In this document: positions 50,875 to 60,570 of the stretch, piece after piece
Layout of the letters: each line of letters begins with the position of its first letter
Position numbering within the stretch: position 1 is the stretch's first letter
Assembly (NCBI GenBank): GCA_902784615.1
Contig: CACZVN010000009.1
Coordinates: 1 to 64,000 of the forward strand
Length of the DNA: 64,000 nucleotides
Direction: 5' to 3'
Origin: an uncultured Prevotellaceae bacterium
GTDB lineage: Bacteria; Bacteroidota; Bacteroidia; Bacteroidales; Bacteroidaceae
The notes under the pieces: generated by a model
Databases searched by the model: none
What the model was told of the DNA's origin: nothing
What the model saw: the letters and a program-made list of their open reading frames with translations, nothing else
Made by a program: the position numbers and the translations under genes

Positions 50875-51702
50875 ATGAAGAAGTGTATCATTATACTCTC
50901 ATGCATGACACTTCTGATGGGCAGTTGCTCGTCAGAATTTAATGCTGTCTATAAGTACGGCGATACAGATGCCAGATACGAATATGCCAAGGAGTTCTTC
51001 GCCCGTGGCAAGTTCCAGCAGGCAACGACGCTGCTCGAAGAAATCGTGACCATCAAGAAGGGTACCGATGAGGCTCAGGAGTGTCTTTACATGCTGGCCA
51101 TGGCGCAGTATTGCAACCATGACTATGAGGCAGCCTCCGAGACCTTCAAGAAGTACGGCTCCAGTTATCCTCGTGGTATCTATGCTGAGCAAGCCGCCTT
51201 CTATGTGGGTGAGTCGCTCTATGAGAGCTCCCCGGAGCCTCGTCTCGACCAGTCGCCCACGAATGGTGCCATCAATGCCTATCAGCAGTTCATGGATCTG
51301 TTCCCCGATTCGAAGTTACGTCCCCGTGCCCAGGACCGGCTCTATGAGCTTTATGATAAGTTGATCCAGAAGGAATACATTTCTGCAGAGCTCTATTATA
51401 ACCTCGGAGGATACTTCGGTAATATCAACTCCAACGATGAGAGCAACTATAATGCCAGTATCATCACGGCCCAGAATGCCCTGAAGAACTACCCCTATTG
51501 CAGTCTGCGCGAGGATTTCATGCTGCTCATCATGAAAAGTAAGTTCCAGTTGGCAGAAAACAGTACGGAAGAGAAGCGCCTGGAGCGCTACCGTGATGCC
51601 GAGGATGAGTGCTATGGCTTCATCAACGAGTTCCCCGACTCCAAGAATGTTGCCACGGCCGAGAAATATATCGCCAAGTGTAAGAAAGTAATTAAGGATT
51701 AA
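50875..51702 (+). CDS. bamD: Outer-membrane assembly lipoprotein BamD
   Basis: TPR lipoprotein of the beta-barrel assembly machine. I start at the ATG at 50875 (MKKCIIILSCMTLLMGSC, lipobox Cys18), 275 residues; a TTG in frame at 50863 overlaps the promoter and is rejected. Tetratricopeptide units start at 'ARYEYAKEFFARGKFQQATTLLEEIV', then 'ECLYMLAMAQYCNHDYEAASETFKKY' and 'SYPRGIYAEQAAFYVGESLYE'. The last repeat is 'EYIAKCKKVIKD'-like. It is followed by rpoZ and a DUF4293-type membrane gene in one operon. Confidence 0.92.
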   Translation: MKKCIIILSCMTLLMGSCSSEFNAVYKYGDTDARYEYAKEFFARGKFQQATTLLEEIVTIKKGTDEAQECLYMLAMAQYCNHDYEAASETFKKYGSSYPRGIYAEQAAFYVGESLYESSPEPRLDQSPTNGAINAYQQFMDLFPDSKLRPRAQDRLYELYDKLIQKEYISAELYYNLGGYFGNINSNDESNYNASIITAQNALKNYPYCSLREDFMLLIMKSKFQLAENSTEEKRLERYRDAEDECYGFINEFPDSKNVATAEKYIAKCKKVIKD

Positions 51703-51717
51703 TCATCAAATATCAAT

Positions 51718-52056
51718 ATGGATTACAAGAAATCAAAAGCCCCCGTTAATACCGTGACCCGTAACATCATGGATCTTTGCCGTGATACGGACAACATCTA
51801 CGAGAGTGTGGCCATCATCTCTAAGCGTGCCAACCAGATCAGTCTCCAGATCAAGGAGGACCTGTCGAAGAAACTGGCAGAGTTCGCATCCTATAACGAC
51901 TCCCTGGAGGAGGTGTTCGAGAACCGCGAGCAGATCGAGATCTCCCGTTATTACGAGAAGTTGCCCAAGGCCACTCTCCTGGCTACGCAGGAGTTCATTG
52001 AGAACAAGGTCTATTGGCGCGATCCTTCCAAGGAGACAGGTATCGAGGAGAACTGA
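51718..52056 (+). CDS. rpoZ: RNA polymerase omega subunit (RpoZ/Rpb6-type)
   Basis: Small subunit that stabilises RNA polymerase. The 112-residue protein has the omega motif 'NIYESVAIISKRANQISLQIKEDL' (about 26-49), the ARxI-like stretch of the family, and a C-terminal helical tail 'EIEISRYYEKLPKATLLATQEFIENKVYW'-like. The Bacteroidota version is longer than the E. coli protein. It lies 15 bp after bamD. Confidence 0.88.
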   Translation: MDYKKSKAPVNTVTRNIMDLCRDTDNIYESVAIISKRANQISLQIKEDLSKKLAEFASYNDSLEEVFENREQIEISRYYEKLPKATLLATQEFIENKVYWRDPSKETGIEEN

Positions 52057-52071
52057 TAATCTTGCAGAAGC

Positions 52072-52533
52072 ATGATTCAGCGTAAGCAGACTCTTTACAT
52101 CTTGGCGGCCATCGTGATGACCGTCATTTGTCTTTGTATGCAGATCGGTTCCTTCAAGGCGGCAGGCCTTGAGGTGGCCCGTGTCTATAACCTGTGGTTC
52201 ACCGATCCCCTGGGCAAGCACCATTTCGACACATGGCCCCTGCTGGCCATCCTGTTGCCGACGGCTGTGCTGGGCACCTACACCATCTTCCTCTATCACA
52301 ACAGGAAGATCCAGGCACTCTTCTGCCTGTTCAACGCCTTGCTGATCATCGGCTGGTATGTGTGTTTCTTCGTGATCTCCCAGGTGGTGGGTGACAAGTC
52401 ATGGGGTACGGTCGATTTCCGTCCGTCATGGCCGGCCGTCTTCCCAGCCATTGCCTTTGTGCTTTATCTGATGGCCCGTCGTGCCATCAATGCCGACGAG
52501 AAACTCGTCCGATCGATGGACAGAATCAGGTGA
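52072..52533 (+). CDS. DUF4293-type membrane protein
   Basis: Unknown function. The 153-residue protein has four hydrophobic segments (about 8-24, 55-75, 83-103 and 120-137) and the pattern IQRKQTLYILAAIV at the start that is typical of the family, with polar loops between. It lies 15 bp after rpoZ and ends 2 bp from the convergent addB stop. The family name is from memory of sequence pattern. No catalytic motif is seen. Confidence 0.75.
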   Translation: MIQRKQTLYILAAIVMTVICLCMQIGSFKAAGLEVARVYNLWFTDPLGKHHFDTWPLLAILLPTAVLGTYTIFLYHNRKIQALFCLFNALLIIGWYVCFFVISQVVGDKSWGTVDFRPSWPAVFPAIAFVLYLMARRAINADEKLVRSMDRIR

Positions 52534-52535
52534 TG

Positions 52536-55286
52536 TTATCGTCCGCAAATCGCGGCATAGGGACAGGTATCACAGCGTTTACGGTCGTCGGTGGGCGTGA
52601 GTGACTGGGCGGGGTCGAAGATCTCGCCCATTTTATTGCTGAGCAGTTGCATGAACGTGTCGCTCACACTGGCGATGTCGCGCACGGGTTCCTTGCCGAG
52701 ACAGAGCGTGGGGTCGTAGTCGTCGGCACCTGCGTGCTGGATGAAGAGCAGGGCAGGAGAGACGGGGGTGGTCGTTTCACGACGGACGATATGGCTGTAG
52801 AGGAAGGCCTGCTGGTAGTAGTCGCTGTGATCCTTGATGTTCTGCGGATCGAAGATGGCCTCTATATCCGGGAGCGCCTTGAGGCGATAGCCGCCCGTCT
52901 TGTAATCGACGACACGGATGCGCGGTTCGCCCGTCTCTGGATCTGTCACCTGATCCAGACGGTCGATATAGCCGCCAATGATGGTCTGGAACGACTGATC
53001 CCCCATGACCTCGAAGGGCATGGAGACCTTCTTCTCCAAACCGAGGATGGTGAAGGGCGTCAGTCGGCGGTCGGTCTCCAGGAGTTGGCGAACATATTTG
53101 ATGATGACCTCGCGGTTGATGAGTTGTATGCCGTCGAGTGGCGGCATGGGGCGCGACAGGTCCTTCATCTGGAAAAGCTCACGCTTGATGGCAGCATCAA
53201 CGGCCTGCTCAATCTCTACTTCACTTTTCAGCAGGTCGTCGATGGCAAGAGTCGTGACGTGGTTGCCCGTCAGTGTCTTCAGACGCTCGTAGATGGTCTG
53301 TGCCGCAAGGTGGAAGATATTTCCGAAGATACGGTTGTCGATAAGGTCTTCCTCGTTGTCGTCGGGTTCGATGAGGTTACAGACATAGCGGTAGAAGAAT
53401 CGCAACGGACAACGGAGATAGTTGCTGATGGCCGTGGGACTGATGCCGCCCTGCTCTGACGAGAAACGCTGTCGGAGAATCTGCATGACGGCTTCGGTTT
53501 TCTCCAGGGTATGTGGCATACGGAGGTTGATCGTCTGGCCGGACTTGAGGGAACGGAAGGTGATGGGGTGGCCGCTCTCTACCATGAGTTGGAGCATGAA
53601 GCGCGACATCTCACCCGTCTGTCCGTCGTTGGTGGCGTTGTTATAGACGATCGTCACGTCGGAGGCGCGCTGCAGCAGACGGTGGAAATAATAGGCATAG
53701 ATGGCCACCTTATGATCGACGGTGGTGAGACCGTAGGCCTTGCGGATGCTGTAGGGGATGAACGAGGTGTCGTTGACGCCACGGGGCATGTTACCTTCGT
53801 TGCAGGAGAGCAGCAGCACATGGTCGAAGTCGAGGTTACGCGTCTCGAGCACACCCATCACCTGGATGCCCTCGGCAGGTTCGCCGTGGAAGGGGATTGT
53901 GGTGGACTGGATGATCTGCATGATGAGGCGCTGCAGGGTGATGATATCGACATCCAGGCCGCCGCTGGCTTTCAGTTCACAGACGCGGTTGAGCAGGGTG
54001 TAGGTGCGGAAGAGCGACTCCTGGGTGAGGGCGTCGGGCTCCTGGATGCTGACTGCCACCTGACGGATGGTGTCGCGGAGCCATGGCAGGATATCGTCAG
54101 GCAAGGTGTCGATAGAAAGATAGGGCGCGTATGGATGTTGGTTCAGGATCCTGAGCAGACGGGGCTGATAGCGCCCGGTGATCTTGCTGCGGCCGAAGAC
54201 ATGGAGGTTCAGCAACTGACTGACCAAGGTGGCGGCAGGTGTCAGGTTCAGGGGATAGCCGGTGGTGACGTTGACCTTTTCCACGGCTTCCGGCAGACAG
54301 TGGATGGCCGTGGGCAGGAGGGCCTCGTCGCAGAGGACGATGGCGGTGCGGCGCCCATCGGCGATACGCCCTTCGTCGAGCCATTGGCTGATGTAGCGCG
54401 CCTGAATATTCTCCGTCGAGGCGGAGATATATGAGAGTTGTTTGGGATGACTGAGACTCGAGTAGATGGATGCGTCGTGGTTGTCGAGTTCGTTGGGGAA
54501 GTCGCTGAGGTATTGGGCGATGTAGTGACCAGCCTCGTTCTTGCCGAGGTAATAGTCGTCGAAGTCCCAGTAGAAACGTGCACGGCCTTCCGCCTTCAGA
54601 CGACGGAACAGGGTCTGTTCCACCTGTTGGAGCATGTTGAAGCCAATGAAGATATAGGTGTCGTAATGGAACTGTATATCCTCGTCGGTGGCCACCTGAC
54701 GGTAGAGGGCTCCCTCGTAGGCCAGCTGCTGACTGGCCAGCCGCCTGTTAAAGGTGTGGTAGATGTCGCCCATGCGACTCCACAGACGGAGGAACCGCTG
54801 TTTGAGTTCGCTGTTGTGGTCCTCGGAGAAGTTGCTGAAGAACCGCCGTATGATCTCCTTCTGTTCTGCGCTGAGGTAGGAGATGTCGTCGAGTTCATGG
54901 ATGTCACGGAGGTTGGCAAACACCTTGTCGGCAGGAGCCATGTTCTTGTCGAGGTCGTCGAAGTCGGCGAGCAGGAGTTGTCCCCAGCCATAGAAATGAT
55001 CAAGGGTCTCGTCGATGCCCGTACACTGGGTGAAACACTTATAGAGTTCGCAGACGAGTTGGATGGGGTCGGCCACTTTCAGTGTGGCGTGGCTGCGGAA
55101 GAGTTCGCTGATGGTGATATAGGCAGGACTCCACAGGGGCTTCCCTGCGAGACGGGCCAGGTGCTCGTTGAGGAAGAGCGAGGCACGCTTGTTGGGGAAG
55201 ACGACGGCCACATGGGAGAGGTCGGCCCCGTATTTGGCCATCAGGTCTGCTGCGACGTATTCGAGGAAACTCTTCATATCAGGCAT
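52536..55286 (-). CDS. addB: AddB-like nuclease/helicase-related subunit
   Basis: Partner of AddA in a RecBCD-type helicase-nuclease that processes double-strand breaks. The 916-residue protein has an inactive UvrD-like N-terminal half (VVFPNKRASLFLNEHLARL), and a PD-(D/E)xK nuclease domain at the C-terminus with 'SNYLRCPLRFFYRYV' near 630, IDRLDQVTDPETG and VVDYKTGGY (about 790-815). The final Cys cluster CDTCPYAAICGR, with the Cys in YLRCP, suggests an AddB-type iron-sulfur site. The N-terminal ATG overlaps the addA stop by 8 bp; a second ATG 9 bp downstream is also possible. The cluster is inferred from the motif. Confidence 0.88.
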   Translation of the reverse strand: MPDMKSFLEYVAADLMAKYGADLSHVAVVFPNKRASLFLNEHLARLAGKPLWSPAYITISELFRSHATLKVADPIQLVCELYKCFTQCTGIDETLDHFYGWGQLLLADFDDLDKNMAPADKVFANLRDIHELDDISYLSAEQKEIIRRFFSNFSEDHNSELKQRFLRLWSRMGDIYHTFNRRLASQQLAYEGALYRQVATDEDIQFHYDTYIFIGFNMLQQVEQTLFRRLKAEGRARFYWDFDDYYLGKNEAGHYIAQYLSDFPNELDNHDASIYSSLSHPKQLSYISASTENIQARYISQWLDEGRIADGRRTAIVLCDEALLPTAIHCLPEAVEKVNVTTGYPLNLTPAATLVSQLLNLHVFGRSKITGRYQPRLLRILNQHPYAPYLSIDTLPDDILPWLRDTIRQVAVSIQEPDALTQESLFRTYTLLNRVCELKASGGLDVDIITLQRLIMQIIQSTTIPFHGEPAEGIQVMGVLETRNLDFDHVLLLSCNEGNMPRGVNDTSFIPYSIRKAYGLTTVDHKVAIYAYYFHRLLQRASDVTIVYNNATNDGQTGEMSRFMLQLMVESGHPITFRSLKSGQTINLRMPHTLEKTEAVMQILRQRFSSEQGGISPTAISNYLRCPLRFFYRYVCNLIEPDDNEEDLIDNRIFGNIFHLAAQTIYERLKTLTGNHVTTLAIDDLLKSEVEIEQAVDAAIKRELFQMKDLSRPMPPLDGIQLINREVIIKYVRQLLETDRRLTPFTILGLEKKVSMPFEVMGDQSFQTIIGGYIDRLDQVTDPETGEPRIRVVDYKTGGYRLKALPDIEAIFDPQNIKDHSDYYQQAFLYSHIVRRETTTPVSPALLFIQHAGADDYDPTLCLGKEPVRDIASVSDTFMQLLSNKMGEIFDPAQSLTPTDDRKRCDTCPYAAICGR

Positions 55287-58200
55287 CAGGAGTTAGGGGT
55301 TTCACTTCTTCGATCTTATTGCTATAGACGTACCAGAGGTAGCCCGTGATATGGGTATGTCCCATGGAGGCCAGGAGATCCATGTACGCCCGCACCTGGT
55401 CGTGGTACTCGGGCTTGGGACTGCCGAACTTGAAATCGACGACGATCCATTCGTGGCCGTCCGTCATCACACGGTCAGGACGGTGCTCCCTGACCTCACC
55501 ATCTTCCACGGAGAGGATGGTGCACTCGTTGAAGAGCGTCCACCGTGGAGAGAACCAGTCGGCCACCTTCGGGTTACTGAGACGCCTGCGGAGCATCTCG
55601 GTGATCTTGTCGGCCGTGATATGATCGTCGTAGATGACACCCTCGAACTGGAGTTCATGGAGGGCATCGTCGATATCGTCGGTGGTACGGATGGTGGAGA
55701 ACAACTGATGGAGCACATTACCCGTCTGGATGTAATTCTGGTGCTGTTCGTCGTCTTCATCTTCGCCAGCCACGAAGTCGCGGCTGCGGTTGCTCTGACG
55801 GAAGGTGATCTGAGTCTTCTGGTGGTGGAAATCGACGGTGAGCGGCTCCGAGGGCTGGAGGAAGGGGTTGTCACCCTCCTTGGTTTCCTCCTTTGCGGAG
55901 AGTGGATGCAGGGCGCCGTATTCAAACATGATTGGCTGCTGCTCGTCTTCGAGGCCTTCCATGACGGCCTCTGGCAGTTCGTTGGCCACGAGCGGCAGAC
56001 ACTGTTCGATGAGGGTGGAACGGCTTCCTGTGGTCTTGCGACGCCCAAAGACGTAGAGTCCCCGACAGGCGCGGGTGAAGGCGACATAGAGCAGGTTGAG
56101 GTTATCGACGGTGTTCTGCAGATGCTCATGCAGGTAGTCACGCTCATAGATGGTGCCCATCATCTGCTTCTGACTGTAGTCGATGGGTACGATGGGCAGT
56201 TCGTTGAAGGGCGTCTCCTCGGGCTGGCACCAGAGGATGTTGCCGCTCTGCTTCTCCAACTGCCAGTCGCAGAAGGGACAGATCACGTAATTGTACTCCA
56301 GACCTTTTGACTTATGGATGGAGATGATGCGGACGCCCTCCGTCGCATCGCTCTGGATGGTCTTGCTGCATAGGTTCTCGTCCCACTCCTTCAGGAAACC
56401 GTCGATGCTGGCTGCATTGTCGTTGACGTAATCAGCGAGCTGGTCGTAGAAAGTGCAGACGTAAGCACTTTGGTCGTTGAGGCGTTCTAAGGAAAAGACG
56501 GCATGCAGGTGTTCCACCAGTTCGATAAGCGGCATGGAGAGCAGTTCCTTGTCGTGCCCTATGAAGGCATCTGGCAAGAGGACATCGAGGTCACTGGTGC
56601 TGAGCAACAGTTCGTTGTCGGCAGTGGCTTCCTGTAGCACATCACAGTGCCAGATCTTTACGATGGCAGCCTTTGTCAACTGGTCGTCGGGGTGGGTGAG
56701 CAGGCGCAGGGCCTGGACGAGCAGGTTGACGGCCGGGGAGGCGTCGAGCCTGAAGGCCTCGTCGGAGACGATGGTCACCTCTGGCCTCTGCTCCATGAAA
56801 TACTGGGCGATGACGGGAATCAGGGCGTTGACACGAACGAGGATGGCAATGTCGCGCTGGGGAATGCCGTGGGCTGTGAGATGGCCGATGGTGTCGGCCA
56901 ACTGTTGGAGGGTCTGTTCCTGATAGTCATCAGAAGGCAGGAGCCGGATACATACTTCTCCCAGAGGCTGGCGGTCTTCGGGTATGAGTTGTTCCACGTC
57001 GGCGTATGCTCTCTGGAGCTGTTCGGCCTCCGACTCGTTAAGTTCTTTCTGTGTCAGATACTCTATGTTTGCCGCCTGACGGAAGAAGGCATTGTTGAAC
57101 GTGATGATGTTGCGATCAGACCTATAGTTTGTCTTTAATGGTAACGTGGTGATCAACTGGTTATCAAACTGTTGCTCAATGCTATTGAGTAGTCTCCAGT
57201 CTCCTGATCGCCAACGATAGATGCTCTGTTTGACATCACCCACGATGAGGCTGCTGCCCTGTTCGTGACTCATGGTCTCGGCAAGGAGTACCTTGAAGTT
57301 CTGCCATTGTATGGTGGAGGTGTCCTGGAACTCGTCGATCATCACATGCTCCAGTTGGGTACCGATCTTCTCAAAGATAAAAGGTGAGTCGCTTTCACCG
57401 ATAAGGGAGTGAAGCAACTGCTGGGTGTCGCTGAGCAGGAAGCGGTTACTGGTCTCGTTGAGTTCACGCACTTTCCGTTCGATGCTGCTCAGCAGGCGCA
57501 ACTGGTTCAGGTGGCGCAGGGTGAGGTCTGCGGATTTGTAAAGCCGCCACTGACGGGGCCGTTCCTCGACGGCCAGGCGCAGGATATCGCCTAATGTGGA
57601 GTCGGCAAGGGTATGGATGAGTTCCCTGCGGGGATGGCTTTTCTTGTACCATTTCGTGGGGTCGCCGATGCTGTCGGTGACGCGTTTACCCATGATGCTT
57701 TCGTCGAAAATGCCCTGGCGCAGTTTGAGGAAGAAACTGCAGAGACCCGTCTTGCCGTACGAGAAATCGTCGATGGTCAGTCCCTCACTGTCCAGTGTGT
57801 CGAAGAAACTGTCCGCTATCTGTTTCATCCGTTCTTCAGCCGCGTTGCGGATCTCACGGAGGTTCGTGGTATAGTTCTCAAAGAATCCCGGTTCTGCCAT
57901 CTTCTCCTCCAAGGCCTGACTCACCTCCTTGTATTCGTCGCGGAAGATCGTACGTCCGAACTTCTTGATCTGTGAGATGACATTCCACGATTTATCGTCG
58001 GAGATATTCTCCATGATATATTTCAGGATCCACTGGAGCACAACGTCAGTGGTACTCAGGTCCTCGATCATCTGATCGACGGCCAGTTCCTCCACCTGCG
58101 TGTCGTTAAGACCGATGCGCAGGTTGGTGGTGAGGTCCAGTTCGCGGGCCATGTTGCGGAGCACACTCTGGAAGAAGGTGTCGATGGTCTCCACACGGAA

Positions 58201-58527
58201 GTAGTTGTAGTTATGCAACAGGTTGGCAAGACCCAGTCCGGCTCTTTCACTGATGGTCTTCGGCGGCAGACCGGTTTTCTCCTCAATGGCCTTCAGATAG
58301 TTGTCGGATTCTGGCAGTTGTTTCCAGATGCCATAGAGTTGGCTGAGGATACGCATCTTCATCTCCTCGGTGGCCTTGTTGGTGAAGGTGACGGCGAGGA
58401 TCTTGCGGTAACACTGCGGGTTCTCCACCAACAGACGGATATACTCAGTGGCGAGGGTAAAAGTCTTGCCGCTTCCTGCCGATGCCTTATACACGGTCAG
58501 TGGTTTCCTGGTCGTCTTATCTACCAT
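55279..58527 (-). CDS. addA: AddA-like UvrD-type helicase-nuclease
   Basis: Catalytic helicase-nuclease subunit of the AddAB complex. The 1082-residue protein begins with Walker A KASAGSGKTFTLATEYI (Lys21), then 'VTFTNKATEEMKMRI' (motif Ia), 'VMIDEFQDTSTIQW' (motif II), SLIVGDVKQSIYRWRSGD and TNYRSDRNIITFN, later 'VRIISIHKSKGLEYNYVICPF' and 'LLYVAFTRACRGLYVF'. The C-terminal nuclease has 'HRPDRVMTDGHEWIVVDFKFG' (PD-(D/E)xK). Its ATG overlaps the DUF5686-type stop by 7 bp and its stop overlaps addB. Confidence 0.93.
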   Translation of the reverse strand: MVDKTTRKPLTVYKASAGSGKTFTLATEYIRLLVENPQCYRKILAVTFTNKATEEMKMRILSQLYGIWKQLPESDNYLKAIEEKTGLPPKTISERAGLGLANLLHNYNYFRVETIDTFFQSVLRNMARELDLTTNLRIGLNDTQVEELAVDQMIEDLSTTDVVLQWILKYIMENISDDKSWNVISQIKKFGRTIFRDEYKEVSQALEEKMAEPGFFENYTTNLREIRNAAEERMKQIADSFFDTLDSEGLTIDDFSYGKTGLCSFFLKLRQGIFDESIMGKRVTDSIGDPTKWYKKSHPRRELIHTLADSTLGDILRLAVEERPRQWRLYKSADLTLRHLNQLRLLSSIERKVRELNETSNRFLLSDTQQLLHSLIGESDSPFIFEKIGTQLEHVMIDEFQDTSTIQWQNFKVLLAETMSHEQGSSLIVGDVKQSIYRWRSGDWRLLNSIEQQFDNQLITTLPLKTNYRSDRNIITFNNAFFRQAANIEYLTQKELNESEAEQLQRAYADVEQLIPEDRQPLGEVCIRLLPSDDYQEQTLQQLADTIGHLTAHGIPQRDIAILVRVNALIPVIAQYFMEQRPEVTIVSDEAFRLDASPAVNLLVQALRLLTHPDDQLTKAAIVKIWHCDVLQEATADNELLLSTSDLDVLLPDAFIGHDKELLSMPLIELVEHLHAVFSLERLNDQSAYVCTFYDQLADYVNDNAASIDGFLKEWDENLCSKTIQSDATEGVRIISIHKSKGLEYNYVICPFCDWQLEKQSGNILWCQPEETPFNELPIVPIDYSQKQMMGTIYERDYLHEHLQNTVDNLNLLYVAFTRACRGLYVFGRRKTTGSRSTLIEQCLPLVANELPEAVMEGLEDEQQPIMFEYGALHPLSAKEETKEGDNPFLQPSEPLTVDFHHQKTQITFRQSNRSRDFVAGEDEDDEQHQNYIQTGNVLHQLFSTIRTTDDIDDALHELQFEGVIYDDHITADKITEMLRRRLSNPKVADWFSPRWTLFNECTILSVEDGEVREHRPDRVMTDGHEWIVVDFKFGSPKPEYHDQVRAYMDLLASMGHTHITGYLWYVYSNKIEEVKPLTPDA

Positions 58528-60566
58528 CGCTTGAAAAGTTCAAAGTCAAAACTGATGCCGAATTTCTGGAACTGGGTGTTCAGGAAACTGGCAAAGATTC
58601 CTACGGAAATATAGCGGTTGGTGAAACCGTAGCCCACCTCCATATAAGGCCGGGTATGATCGACGAGAACAGAACTGACGTAGAATCTTTCCTTCTCGAT
58701 ATACTTGCCCAGATAGGGAATCCATGTGGCGAACAACAGGGGCGACTCATAAGACATGTTGCCGCGCAGGTAGTAGTCCGATTCGTTGTAGAGTCTGCTG
58801 TCAAGCAACTGGAAGTCACCGCTCCAGTCGTCGTCCCAGCCTTCGGGCAGGTTGTTGTCGCGGAAATTGGTATAGTCCAGGAAATAGTTCTCATGCCTGT
58901 TGGTATAGAAGCCGTAACCGGAACGGAGATTCAGGACCCTGAGGCCAGGGAGCCTGTATTTCCACTGGGCGTCGAACTCCCAGCGCTCATAGTCGATGTT
59001 CGATTTGAAGACATTCTTAAAGCTCCTTTCCCAGTCGATGGAGAGAATCGGACCTCTGTTCAGCCAGGGGGAGAGTTTGATGCCGATCATCGGTGCAAAA
59101 CTGCGATACTCGGTGGGTACATCGTAGTGCCGCATCAGTTCCTTGTTCAGAGCCACGCGCTGGTGGAAGACGATACCCGTCTCGATGTCGAGCCAGTCGA
59201 AGAGCATGATGTTGTTGAACACCTGTACGTGATAGTCGGTGAACTTGTCCATGTCCTTGTTTCTGAAGTCGATGGTGTCGTTGTGCTCATGGTTGATCTG
59301 GTCCATCACCGTCGAATTGCTGATGCGGTTGCCGTTGCCCCAGACGATCTCCGCATATCCGTTACGCTTCGGGTTGTAGGTCATACGCAGGGGAGCGGTG
59401 AAGTAGAACTGCTTCTGCTTGAAGTTGTAACCGAAGGTGGGCTTAAAGGTCAGATAACGGTGGGGCGAGAAGGTGTATCTCGTGTGGAGTTTCATCTTAT
59501 AGGAAAGGCCTCTGCTTCCGCTATATCTTAGGTAGAGTGGGTTGATGATGGGAGACAGGTAGAACTCGGCAGCGTCTGATTCTGCGGCGATAGGCGTTAC
59601 CAACTGGTCGCCGATGGTATCCCAGAGGATCTTCTTCAACACGCGTGGAAAGGATTTCTTCTCCTTGGCGGTTGTATCGACGACCACGGTGTCTGGTTGC
59701 TGATGCGCATTGTCGTAGGCCTCATAGATACGTTTGTCGGTTTCTGTGAGAGGGGTGGGACGGATGGAATCCATCAACTGGTTGTCTGATATCTTAGTGA
59801 TGCTGTCAGGCAGCGACATAGGACAATGGTAGTTGGCATCGAAGAGGGCTGATATCCTGTTCCCTACGAAACGGAACGTGGCGGCTGTCGTACATCTCTT
59901 AGGCATCAGGGATGGGGCCCCTTCATCCCCCTGCTGGATTTCCGTGCGGAAGGTGATCATGTCGAATTCTCCATTGAGCACCGTACGGATGATACGTCCC
60001 GTCTCTGTCTCGATGATGGCATAGCCATTGAGCAGTTGGGTGTTGTAGAGCTTCGGACGGAAGTCGAGCCGTGTGGTACCGTCATCAAGGAGTTTCCCTG
60101 TGTAGTGGTAATAGCGGTGGTTGATCTTGTGGAAGGGAGATAGTATATGACCGTCGTAGAGGTCGATGTCGTAGATGTTAGGCGTCATGTAGTCCAGCAG
60201 GGGAGTCATGGCCTTCCGGTTGTGACGGATGGTTCCTGCCAGTACCTGACTGTTGATGTCGTAGTGATGGGCATCGGTGAAATGCACCTTGTTGTACGAC
60301 TCACGGATATACTCGCGGGGATCCTTTGCCAGGACATACATCGTGGGGATGAGCCAAAGGGCGACGTTACGTTTTTCAACGTTGAAGCGGAACTTGGCAT
60401 AGACGTTGTCCTCCATACCATTGATCTCCGGCGTCAGCGTCTTTTGGTAGTTGTAGATGCGATGGAGGATCATGGAGTCAACCTTCTCCTTGGCATACAG
60501 ACTGCAGGACATGCTTATCAGTATGCCCAGCACGAATAGCCTGAAGAGTGGTTGACGATGTTCCAA
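58521..60566 (-). CDS. DUF5686-type outer-membrane protein
   Basis: Unknown function. The start is TTG at 60564-60566; a stop three codons upstream and no ATG before residue 19 leave TTG as the only choice that keeps the signal peptide (RLFVLGILISMSCSLYA). The 681-residue product is beta-strand rich after residue 340 (aromatic-ended strands such as 'RYTFSPHRYLTFKPTFGYNFKQKQFYF') and ends FDFELFKRW. This resembles DUF5686 barrel proteins, but without the N-terminal carboxypeptidase-regulatory-like domain they often have. It lies between uvrA (4-bp gap) and addA (7-bp overlap). Confidence 0.78.
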   Translation of the reverse strand: MEHRQPLFRLFVLGILISMSCSLYAKEKVDSMILHRIYNYQKTLTPEINGMEDNVYAKFRFNVEKRNVALWLIPTMYVLAKDPREYIRESYNKVHFTDAHHYDINSQVLAGTIRHNRKAMTPLLDYMTPNIYDIDLYDGHILSPFHKINHRYYHYTGKLLDDGTTRLDFRPKLYNTQLLNGYAIIETETGRIIRTVLNGEFDMITFRTEIQQGDEGAPSLMPKRCTTAATFRFVGNRISALFDANYHCPMSLPDSITKISDNQLMDSIRPTPLTETDKRIYEAYDNAHQQPDTVVVDTTAKEKKSFPRVLKKILWDTIGDQLVTPIAAESDAAEFYLSPIINPLYLRYSGSRGLSYKMKLHTRYTFSPHRYLTFKPTFGYNFKQKQFYFTAPLRMTYNPKRNGYAEIVWGNGNRISNSTVMDQINHEHNDTIDFRNKDMDKFTDYHVQVFNNIMLFDWLDIETGIVFHQRVALNKELMRHYDVPTEYRSFAPMIGIKLSPWLNRGPILSIDWERSFKNVFKSNIDYERWEFDAQWKYRLPGLRVLNLRSGYGFYTNRHENYFLDYTNFRDNNLPEGWDDDWSGDFQLLDSRLYNESDYYLRGNMSYESPLLFATWIPYLGKYIEKERFYVSSVLVDHTRPYMEVGYGFTNRYISVGIFASFLNTQFQKFGISFDFELFKRW

Positions 60567-60570
60567 TGTC

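Noticed and set aside
55351..56310. Long open frame on the plus strand opposite addA (and others such as 53511-54434 and 61825-63315 opposite addB and uvrA)
   Set aside because: They are antisense shadows of strongly recognised genes, have no promoter or start context, and their residues look random with repeated His/Val/Glu patterns caused by codon bias.
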